Shown in pieces: positions 57,049-64,000 of a stretch of 64,000 nt of DNA; within the stretch, counting starts at the first letter, position 1; every line of letters starts with the position of its first letter. Below the pieces are notes generated by a model that was given only the letters and a program-made list of their open reading frames with translations, made no database searches and had not been told where the DNA came from. Origin of the DNA: Streptomyces sp. CB02980 (GTDB lineage: Bacteria; Actinomycetota; Actinomycetes; Streptomycetales; Streptomycetaceae). The translations under genes were made by a program, and so were the position numbers. The stretch covers positions 116,648-180,647 of the forward strand of contig NZ_JACSCH020000005.1 in the NCBI RefSeq assembly GCF_014451325.2, written 5' to 3'.

Positions 57049-57404
57049 GGATCCTCCTCGGTAGCACCACGCGACCGCCTGGCGGACGGACGCGCATGTC
57101 TGTTTCTGGTGAGACCAACCGAGCCGGTACATGAAAAATGCCCCGGACGGGACACAGGCGGGGCTCCACAGAAATACCGGAGCACCGCCGCGGTCAACCG
57201 CGGGGCGCACATCGGGCGGCTCCATCGTCCGTACGGAACGATGGGCGCCACCTGACCGGTGACCCGCCACCCGTGAGGGCGGTCAGGTGGGAGTACGGAG
57301 CCTCCACTTGTGGGCCGGGCACACAGGTGTCCGGCCGGTCGTTACACAAGGTTAGCAGGACCCGGCGGTCTCCGCTAACCGAGGACCGGCATATCGTATG
57401 AGGC
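57049..57404 (-). promoter_or_regulatory. Structured infC-rpmI-rplT leader
   Basis: About 300 nt upstream of infC are rich in inverted repeats. CCACCTGACC pairs with GGTCAGGTGG (57250-57291), CATCGT...ACGATG is at 57224-57244, and CCGCGG/CCGCGG at 57186-57203, all before the U-tract hairpin. This resembles leaders used for autogenous control by L20 or IF3 in other phyla. The promoter should lie near 57340-57370, and the divergent DUF1844 gene starts at 57405. Confidence 0.6.
57134..57164 (-). terminator. Attenuator-like hairpin with U-tract in the infC leader
   Basis: On the minus strand GCCCCG (57164-57159) pairs with CGGGGC (57145-57140) across a 13-nt loop and is followed immediately by ATTTTT (57139-57134). 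A true U-run is uncommon in such GC-rich DNA. It lies about 85-115 nt upstream of infC, fitting a regulated attenuator. Confidence 0.7.
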
Positions 57405-57791
57405 ATGAGCGAGACGCCCCAGAACGAGTCCCCGGACTCCCCCGACACCGCCGATTCCCCCGACTTCGACGCCATGACCCGCGACATCGCGGAGGTCCCC
57501 GCGGTCGAGGTGATCGTGACCGTCGCCGTCAACCTGATGAGCGCCGCCGCGGTGAAGCTCGGACTCACCGAGGAGGGCGACAAGTACAAGGACCTCGACG
57601 AGGCCCGCAAGCTGGTGCACGCGCTCGCGGGCCTGCTCGACGCCGGCGCGACGGAGGTGTCGTCCTTCCACGCGGCTCCCCTGCGGGACGGCCTGAAGTC
57701 CCTCCAGCTCGCCTTCCGCGAGGCGTCCCTGATCCCGGACGAGCCGGGCCAGGGGCCGGGCGAGAAGTACACGGGGCCGGTGTACGGCTAG
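57405..57791 (+). CDS. DUF1844 protein
   Basis: A 128-residue protein of unknown role. The Pro/Ser/Asp-rich start precedes the core: VPAVEVIVTVAVNLMSAAAV and KLGLTEEGDKYKDLDEARKL, then VHALAGLLDAGATEVSSFHA. The family is often found beside infC-rpmI-rplT in actinobacteria, as here. It starts at ATG 57405, near a TATCGT -10-like element. Cytoplasmic and likely helical. Confidence 0.85.
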   Translation: MSETPQNESPDSPDTADSPDFDAMTRDIAEVPAVEVIVTVAVNLMSAAAVKLGLTEEGDKYKDLDEARKLVHALAGLLDAGATEVSSFHAAPLRDGLKSLQLAFREASLIPDEPGQGPGEKYTGPVYG

Positions 57792-57825
57792 GACCTGGTC
57801 GGGGGCGGGGGTACGCCCTCGTCGC

Positions 57826-58557
57826 TTACCGCTTTACGTAGAAGGGCTCGCCCGGAGGCGTGGCCGAGGCCGGCAGGAGTGCCAGGTCGAGGCCCCGCAC
57901 CAGGCGGGCCCTCAGTGTTTCGTCGGCGGCCAGGGCGCGGGCCACGCGCTGGGCGGCCTCCGCCGGGGAGCCCCCCTCGGCGAGGACCAGGGCGAGGGTG
58001 CCGTCGGCGGCGCCGGGGCCCAGGTGGGCACGGAGCACCGCGGGCTCGGCGGCGACGGCGACCCGTACCGCTTCCCGAACGGCGGGGTCGTCGAGGGGGT
58101 CGGCGCTGGTGCGGCCCTCGGCGAGGGCGAGCAGGGCCGGGCCGGTCAGCTGGTACGGCACCGGGCCCGCGAGGTCGAGGACGACCGTGTCGGCCTTCTC
58201 GTGCGCGGCCGCCTGGAGCGCCTGGTGGAGCGGGACGGCCACGGGCCGGGCCTCCGGGTCCCACAGGGCGAGCGAGGCGATCGAGGTGAAGGCGGGCAGG
58301 GCGCGCCGGTCACCGGCGGTGAGGGTGGGGACCGCCATGTCGCTGGTCTTCTCGCGGCGCAGGCCGTTCTCGTCGGTCTCGACCTCGCCGAGGACGGCGA
58401 CGACGGGGACGAGCAGCCGGGCCTCCCGCAGCGCGTCGAGGACGGGGCCGTGGGCGGTTCTGTCCTCCGCCCAGGCCGCGAGGGCCGCGGCGAGCCGCGG
58501 GTCGGCGGTGCCGTCGTCGTCGGAGAAACCGGGGTCCGGGATGTTCTTGAGCGCCAC
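57826..58557 (-). CDS. SseB family protein
   Basis: A 243-residue protein related to SseB, named for enhanced serine sensitivity in E. coli. The conserved regions are ALAAWAEDRTAHGPVLDALR, EARLLVPVVAVLGEVETDE, and MAVPTLTAGDRRALPAFTSI with ASLALWDPEARPVAVPLHQA. It is cytoplasmic and its biochemical role is not established; neither catalytic residues nor partner is evident. The start is GTG at 58555-58557. The stop faces DUF1844 (convergent) with 34 nt between. Confidence 0.85.
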   Translation of the reverse strand: MALKNIPDPGFSDDDGTADPRLAAALAAWAEDRTAHGPVLDALREARLLVPVVAVLGEVETDENGLRREKTSDMAVPTLTAGDRRALPAFTSIASLALWDPEARPVAVPLHQALQAAAHEKADTVVLDLAGPVPYQLTGPALLALAEGRTSADPLDDPAVREAVRVAVAAEPAVLRAHLGPGAADGTLALVLAEGGSPAEAAQRVARALAADETLRARLVRGLDLALLPASATPPGEPFYVKR

Positions 58558-58599
58558 GCACCGAGCCTAACCGCCGCGCGGGGGCGTTCGGTCCGCCGG

Positions 58600-58713
58600 G
58601 TCCTGGCGGGCCCGGTGGGTCCTGGCGGGCCCGGTGAGTCCTGGCGGGCCCGGTGAGTCCTGGCGGGCCCGGTGAGTCCTAGCGGGTCCGGTAGGTCCTA
58701 GCGGGTCCGGTGG
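58600..58713. repeat. 19-bp tandem repeat spanning the subtilase stop codon
   Basis: Six units of 19 bp start at 58600, 58619, 58638, 58657, 58676 and 58695. The outer four read GTCCTGGCGGGCCCGGTGA; the inner two read GTCCTAGCGGGTCCGGT(A/G)G. Read on the minus strand, GGACCCGCTAGGAC contains the subtilase stop TAG, so the inner two units carry it. This is again a stop-associated repeat. Confidence 0.9.
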
Positions 58714-59864
58714 GCGCGGCGGAGGATCACGGCGGTGAGGAGGAGCAGGGCGCCGAGGCCGCCGGTGAGCGGGGCGAGCAGGCCGATGGGGCGGCTCTCC
58801 TCGGGGGCTGGGAGCGGTCCGGGCCCGAAGTGGCGGCCCTGGTAGCCGGTGGCCGTGGTCTTGGGGTCGCCGCCCTTGATCTTCGCGCCGGCCTCGATCG
58901 CGGCGGCCGGGTCGACCGTCCCGTACCCCTTGGCGTCGCTGCGGCCGCCCTTGGGGCGGCTGCGGGCGGTGTCGATGAGAAGCCGCTTGACCTGGGCCGG
59001 GGTGAGGTCGGGGTGCGCGGAGCGGACCAGGGCGACGGCTCCGGAGGCGAACGCGGCGGCGGCGCTGGTGCCCCAGCCCTCGTAGTAACGGCGGTCCGGG
59101 TCGGCGATGGCGATGTCGACACCGGGGGCGCTGACGGTGGCGTACCAGCGGCGGGTGGAGAAGGAGGCGTGGGTGCCGTAGCGGTCGACCGCGGTGACGG
59201 CGATGACGCCGGGGTAGGCGGCGGGGTACGAGATGTGGTCGCCCTTCTCGCCCCCGTTGCCGGCGGAGGCGACGACGGACACGCCCTTCGCGAGCGCGTA
59301 CTGGACGGCGGCGTCCTCGCCGGCGTCCGGGTGGGCGGACTTGGAGTCGTCGCCCAGGGACATGTTGATGACGTCGGCACCGTGGTCGGCGGCCCACCGG
59401 ATGCCTTCGGCGAGCGCGGTGCCCCGGGTCTTGCGGGCCTTGTCGCGGGACTTGTCGGTGCCTTCGAGGATGACCCGGACCGGCAGGATCCTGGCGTCGG
59501 GGGCGATGCCGAGGACGCCGTCGCCGCCGTCGGGGCCGTGGCCGTGCCCGGCGATGATCCCGGCCATGGCGGTGCCGTGCCGGGCCCAGGCGCGGTCGCC
59601 CCGGGAGGCCCCGAAGCCGACGAGGTCGCGGCCGGCGAGGACCGAACCCTCGAGGTCGGGGTGCTGGTCGTCGACGCCGGTGTCGAGGACGGCGACGGTG
59701 ATGCCCTCCCCCTTGGTGGTGCGCCAGGCCTCCGTGGTGTGGAGGGCCTGGAGACCCCACTGCCGGGCCCGGATGGTGTCGGCGTACGCGGGTGTGGTGG
59801 TGGCGGGGAGGACGGCGAAGGCGGTGGCGAGGAGGACGGCCGCGGGGGTGCGGAGGCGGGTCAC
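58698..59864 (-). CDS. Mycosin-like S8 serine protease, membrane-anchored
   Basis: A 388-residue subtilase with a signal peptide (AAVLLATAFAVLPATTTPAYA). The catalytic triad lies in VAVLDTGVDDQHPDLEGSVL (Asp), ARHGTAMAGIIAGHGHGP (His) and GWGTSAAAAFASGAVALVRS (Ser). A C-terminal helix (LTGGLGALLLLTAVILRRA) anchors it outside the membrane, as in mycosins of type VII secretion. The usual GTSFAAP becomes GTSAAAA. The GTG at 59862-59864 overlaps the upstream membrane-protein stop as GTGA. No other type VII gene is nearby, so a role in that system is only suggested. Confidence 0.88.
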   Translation of the reverse strand: MTRLRTPAAVLLATAFAVLPATTTPAYADTIRARQWGLQALHTTEAWRTTKGEGITVAVLDTGVDDQHPDLEGSVLAGRDLVGFGASRGDRAWARHGTAMAGIIAGHGHGPDGGDGVLGIAPDARILPVRVILEGTDKSRDKARKTRGTALAEGIRWAADHGADVINMSLGDDSKSAHPDAGEDAAVQYALAKGVSVVASAGNGGEKGDHISYPAAYPGVIAVTAVDRYGTHASFSTRRWYATVSAPGVDIAIADPDRRYYEGWGTSAAAAFASGAVALVRSAHPDLTPAQVKRLLIDTARSRPKGGRSDAKGYGTVDPAAAIEAGAKIKGGDPKTTATGYQGRHFGPGPLPAPEESRPIGLLAPLTGGLGALLLLTAVILRRAHRTR

Positions 59865-61894
59865 CGGGCGTCCTTCTCCTTGTCCTTCGCCGGCGGGGCG
59901 ACGGCCGTGCGCAGCAGCTGCTCGAAACGGAGGGTGATGTTCTTGGCCTCGTGGCCGAGGCCGGACTGCGCGGTGGCGTCGGTACGGCCGGCGGTCATGG
60001 CGCGGTCGGCGGGCTGCGGGGCCTCGACGGCGCGGCCGTCGGCGAAGCCGGAGACGGCGGTGACGACGACGGGGAGGTCGGTGGGGGCGTTCAGCCACCA
60101 GCCGGCCCGCTGCTTCGCGCCGAAGCGGGCCGCGACGGTGCCGGGGCCGGAGAGCGCCGGGGGGACGTCCTGGCCGAGGCGGGCGGTGAGCCCCTGGCCG
60201 AGGGTGCGCTGCGTGGTGGCGTCGGCACGGGTGAAGACGAGGCCGACGGTGATCACGCTGCTGGCGGTGGCGTCGGTGTACGTGGCGCGCAGGACGCGCT
60301 CGCAGCCGAGCGGCCGGAGGGTGGCGAGGAGGCCCTTGGCCAGGACCGCCGGCGAACAGACGGCGTCGGGGGCGACGACGATCCGGGTCCAGGTACGGGC
60401 GGCGCCGCCCGGCCCCGCGCCGGGTCCTGCGAGGGTGCGGGGGAAGAGGGTGTCGACGGGGGCGTTGTGCCAGAGGTCCTTGGCCTGGGTGTACCCGGCG
60501 GGTTCGGCGGGCTCCCCGGACTCGGCGGCGGCCAGCCACATGCCGGCGAGGGCCCCGCCGATGAGCCCGATCCCGAGCACGGCGCAGACGCCGACGGCGA
60601 TGGCCCGCCCGGTCCGCCGCTCCCGCACGGGCCGGAGCCGCGTGGTGGTCTCGGCGGGAGTCTCGGGCGGCAGGGCGGCGGTGGCGGCCCGGTGGGCACC
60701 GTGGCCGTGGGCGTGGCCGAACGGGGTGGAGTGGGGCCGGGCGTGGTGGGGCACGGCGGGACCGGAAGCGGGGCGCGCGTGGGCGGGAGCGACCGGGGCG
60801 GGGCCTGCGGCGGCGGGCGCGGGGTTCGTCCGGCGGGGCGTCGGCCGGGCCGGCGCGGGCTGCGGGTGGGGGGCGGTGGGACCTGCGGCCGGCCGCGGGA
60901 GGGTGGCGGGCGCGGGCCGGGACGGGGCGGCGGACGCGGGCTGCCAGGGGGCGCCGGGCGCCGGAGCGGCAGGACCGGGCATCGGCCGATTCGGAGCGGC
61001 AGCCGCCGAACCCGGACCTGAGGCGGAGGCGGAAGGAGCGGGCATCGTCCGGGGCGAGCTGCCGGTTTCACCCGGGGCCGGCACGGCGGAGGTCACTGCG
61101 GAGACCGGGGAAGCCGGAGGAGCCGGCGGGCGGAACGGTGCAGCCGGAGGAGCCGGCAGGCGGAACGGTGCCGCCGGAGCGGTCGTCGGGCGGGGCGGGG
61201 TCGCCGGCGTCGAACGCGCGGGACCGGACGCCGGACGGCGCGGAGCGGCGGACGGAGTCGCGGAACCCGCCAACGGAGGCATCGGCTGCGAGACCGCCGA
61301 GCTCGCCCGCGGCGGAGCCGCCGGGCCGGAGACCCGACCGGACGGAGTCGCCGGAGCGGGCACCGGGCGGGACCCGGCCGCAGGGGAGGCTGCGGGACCG
61401 GACGCCGGAGCGGTCGAGCCTGGAGGCGGGGACCCCGCCGCAGGAGGGGCTGCCGGGCCTGACGTCGCAGATGCGGGGCGGCCTGGAGCCGTACCCCCGG
61501 GCAGGGTTGCCGGGGTCGCGGGGCCCGGTGCGGGCCGCACCGGAACCTCGGGCGCTCGGGTCGCCGGGCCGGACTCCGGGCGCACCGCAGGCGCCGAGGC
61601 CACCCGTGGCGGAGCCGACGGTGCCGTCGCGGTGGTCGCCGGGCGGGGCGCGGTCACGGCCGTCGAGGCCGTGGGCACGGTCACCGGGCGGGGCGCGGTC
61701 TCAGGAGGCCTCGGCTGGGTCGCCGGGGCCGTCGCGGCCACCGGTCCGACCCCTGGCGCCGGCGGCGCGTCCCCCGGTCTGATCGGTCGCAGCCGCGTCG
61801 TCGTCTCCATCTCGGACGGGGCCGGGGCCGGGTCCGGTCGGAGGAGGGCGTCCGTGATGCGGGAGGTCGTGCCGGGGCGCTGTTCGCCGGTCAT
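59861..61894 (-). CDS. Pro/Ala-rich bitopic membrane protein with an extracellular domain
   Basis: A 677-residue protein. Residues 1 to about 410 are highly repetitive Pro/Ala/Thr/Arg sequence with no fixed fold, cytoplasmic by the positive-inside rule. A single helix (GRAIAVGVCAVLGIGLIGGALAGMW, in two overlapping stretches) follows, then an extracellular domain of about 240 residues (RIVVAPDAVCSPAVLAKGLL, CERVLRATYTDATASSVITV) with two cysteines that may form a disulfide. It overlaps the protease start and probably works with it. The ATG at 61892-61894 is set by GGGGGACGGGG; a TAGAGT -10 lies about 50 nt upstream. Function unknown. Confidence 0.8.
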   Translation of the reverse strand: MTGEQRPGTTSRITDALLRPDPAPAPSEMETTTRLRPIRPGDAPPAPGVGPVAATAPATQPRPPETAPRPVTVPTASTAVTAPRPATTATAPSAPPRVASAPAVRPESGPATRAPEVPVRPAPGPATPATLPGGTAPGRPASATSGPAAPPAAGSPPPGSTAPASGPAASPAAGSRPVPAPATPSGRVSGPAAPPRASSAVSQPMPPLAGSATPSAAPRRPASGPARSTPATPPRPTTAPAAPFRLPAPPAAPFRPPAPPASPVSAVTSAVPAPGETGSSPRTMPAPSASASGPGSAAAAPNRPMPGPAAPAPGAPWQPASAAPSRPAPATLPRPAAGPTAPHPQPAPARPTPRRTNPAPAAAGPAPVAPAHARPASGPAVPHHARPHSTPFGHAHGHGAHRAATAALPPETPAETTTRLRPVRERRTGRAIAVGVCAVLGIGLIGGALAGMWLAAAESGEPAEPAGYTQAKDLWHNAPVDTLFPRTLAGPGAGPGGAARTWTRIVVAPDAVCSPAVLAKGLLATLRPLGCERVLRATYTDATASSVITVGLVFTRADATTQRTLGQGLTARLGQDVPPALSGPGTVAARFGAKQRAGWWLNAPTDLPVVVTAVSGFADGRAVEAPQPADRAMTAGRTDATAQSGLGHEAKNITLRFEQLLRTAVAPPAKDKEKDAR

Positions 61895-62003
61895 CCCCGT
61901 CCCCCCGCTCGTGTCGACAATGCCCGTCACTCTACGGGCTGTTCCCCCTGGTACGGGAACCCAGGGGCTACCCACCCGTAAACCTGTCTGGCAAGCTCGG
62001 GCC

Positions 62004-63202
62004 ATGACTCCCCGTGCCGCCGACCGGGCCCGTTACGACCGGGCCACCGCTCATCTCGACGCGCCCGTGGCGATCGTCGATCTGGAGGCCTTCGACGCCA
62101 ACGCGGACGACCTCGTGCGCCGGGCCGGCGGCAAGCCCGTCCGGGTCGCGAGCAAGTCCGTGCGGTGCCGGGCGCTCCTGGAGCGGGTGCTGGCGCGGGA
62201 GGGCTTCGCCGGGATCATGTCGTTCACGCTCGACGAGTCGCTGTGGCTGGCCCGTGCCGGGTTCGAGGACGTGCTCCTCGCCTATCCGTCGGCGGACCGC
62301 ACCGGCTTCGGCGAGCTGGCGCGCGATCCGAAGCTGGCGGCCGCCGTGACGGTGATGGTCGACGACGTGGCGCAGCTGGATCTGATCGACGCCTCCCGCG
62401 CGGGCGGGACGGAGGAGGTCCGGGTCTGTCTGGAGCTGGACACGGCGCTCAGCCTCCTCGGCGGCCGGATCCGCGTCGGTGCCCTTCGCTCCCCGCTGCG
62501 CGAGCCCGCGCAACTCGCGGAGCTGGCCCGTTCGGTGGTGCGGCGCCCCGGGTTCCGGCTGGTCGGGATCATGGCGTACGAGGGGCATGTCGCGGGTGTC
62601 GGCGACGCGATCGCCGGCCGGCCGCTGCGGTCGCGGGCGATCCGGCTCATGCAGGCGGCGGCCCGCAGGGAGCTGGCCGAGCGCAGGGCGGCCGTGGTGC
62701 GTGCCGTCCGGGCCGTGGCACCGGACCTGGAGTTCGTGAACGGCGGGGGCACCGGCAGCGTGCAGCACACGGCCGCCGAGGACGCGGTGACGGAGATCGC
62801 CGCGGGTTCGGGGCTCTTCGTGCCGCGCCTCTTCGACAACTACACCTCGTTCAACGGCCGGCCCGCGGCGCTCTTCGCGCAGCCCGTCGTCCGCCGCCCG
62901 GGTGTCGGCGTGGTGACCGTCCTCGGGGGCGGCTATCCCGCGTCCGGGGCCGCCGGGCCCGACCGGCTGCCCGTGCCGTATCTGCCGGAGGGGCTCACGT
63001 ACGACCCCCAGGAGGGTCCGGGCGAGGTGCAGACCCCGCTGCTCGGCTCGCCGGCCGACGATCTGCGGATCGGCGACAAGGTGTGGTTCCGGCACGCGAA
63101 GGCCGGCGAGCTGTGCGAGCGGTTCGAGAGCCTGCGGCTGGTCGAGGGCGACCGGATCACGGCGACCGTGCCGACGTACCGGGGCGAGGGGCAGACCTTC
63201 CT

Positions 63203-63206
<4 letters not shown>
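62004..63206 (+). CDS. Alanine racemase-fold PLP enzyme (D-threonine aldolase/amino acid deaminase-like)
   Basis: A 400-residue fold-type III PLP enzyme. The PLP lysine is in VRVASKSVRCRALLERVLAR, and the barrel continues with IMAYEGHVAGVGDAIAGRPL, LEFVNGGGTGSVQHTAAEDA and VTEIAAGSGLFVPRLFD. The metal-binding D-threonine aldolase C-terminal domain appears in LRIGDKVWFRHAKAGELCER. It may cleave beta-hydroxy D-amino acids or deaminate an amino acid; the substrate is not fixed. ATG 62004 lies close to CTCGGGCC. Its TAG interlocks with that of the convergent HAD gene. Confidence 0.85.

Positions 63207-64000
<794 letters not shown>

Noticed and set aside
58710..62003. The upstream part of a 1498-codon plus-strand frame ending at 63206
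   Set aside because: Only the final 400 codons from 62004 match the PLP enzyme; the rest is antisense to the protease and Pro-rich protein.

Overview
The window is high-GC actinobacterial chromosome, almost certainly from a Streptomyces species. The evidence is strong third-position G/C codon use, GTG and TTG starts, overlapping ATGA/GTGA/TGATG gene junctions, many probably leaderless starts, Tat-type signal sequences, and a gene order (cob/met, argCJBDR, argH, pheST, infC-rpmI-rplT) typical of the Streptomyces core. I see no phage, insertion sequence, CRISPR array, rRNA operon or secondary-metabolite cluster. Most of the window is housekeeping and accessory core DNA.

Layout. 37-3600: tRNA-Val(GAC), a zinc-ribbon protein, an aminoglycoside phosphotransferase-fold protein, a small membrane protein and a membrane-anchored Ser/Thr kinase. 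3800-11300: a SpoU methyltransferase, then tetrapyrrole/B12 genes: a siroheme synthase fusion, a giant BluB-CobT fusion and a CbiE-CbiT fusion. 11350-15140: a GNAT gene and the methionine importer operon metN-metI-metQ, preceded by a Cys/Met-rich leader peptide. 15400-26970: small membrane proteins, a sigma-like protein with a 48-bp repeat, a glycerophosphodiesterase, an acyltransferase, a TetR/MFS efflux pair, argH, and several small enzymes. 26978-35183: the arginine regulon argC-argJ-argB-argD-argR plus argG, interrupted by an ArsR/reductase cassette; candidate ARG boxes lie before argC, argG and argH. 35500-48900: an ECF sigma factor, an orphan half ABC-F ATPase, a rRNA methyltransferase, a degenerate histidine phosphatase, a MocR/EamA divergent pair, a GHL10-type glycosidase, a 3-hydroxyacyl-CoA dehydrogenase, a NUDIX hydrolase, an XRE-TPR regulator and an RsbU-like phosphatase. 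49230-57050: pheS-pheT, a histidine kinase, a second SpoU methyltransferase, and infC-rpmI-rplT with a structured leader. 57400-64000: DUF1844, SseB, a mycosin-like subtilase with a Pro/Ala-rich membrane partner, an alanine-racemase-fold aldolase, and a HAD enzyme cut by the window edge.

How the genes work together. argC, argJ, argB, argD, argG and argH make arginine from glutamate-derived intermediates under ArgR. MetN/I/Q import methionine. The cob genes supply 5,6-dimethylbenzimidazole and attach the lower ligand of B12, while the CysG-like protein makes siroheme and precorrin-2. PheS/PheT, IF3, L35, L20 and two rRNA/tRNA methyltransferases belong to translation.

The most interesting signals are: the Cys/Met-codon leader peptide with mutually exclusive RNA pairings upstream of metNIQ; short tandem duplications that repeatedly include or abut stop codons of unrelated genes; an ATC-initiated infC behind a U-tract attenuator; back-to-back overlapping start codons in the MocR/EamA pair; and the BluB-CobT fusion with a TPAHGVP-repeat extension. 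Promoter, operator and RNA-structure calls were made by eye and are inference.
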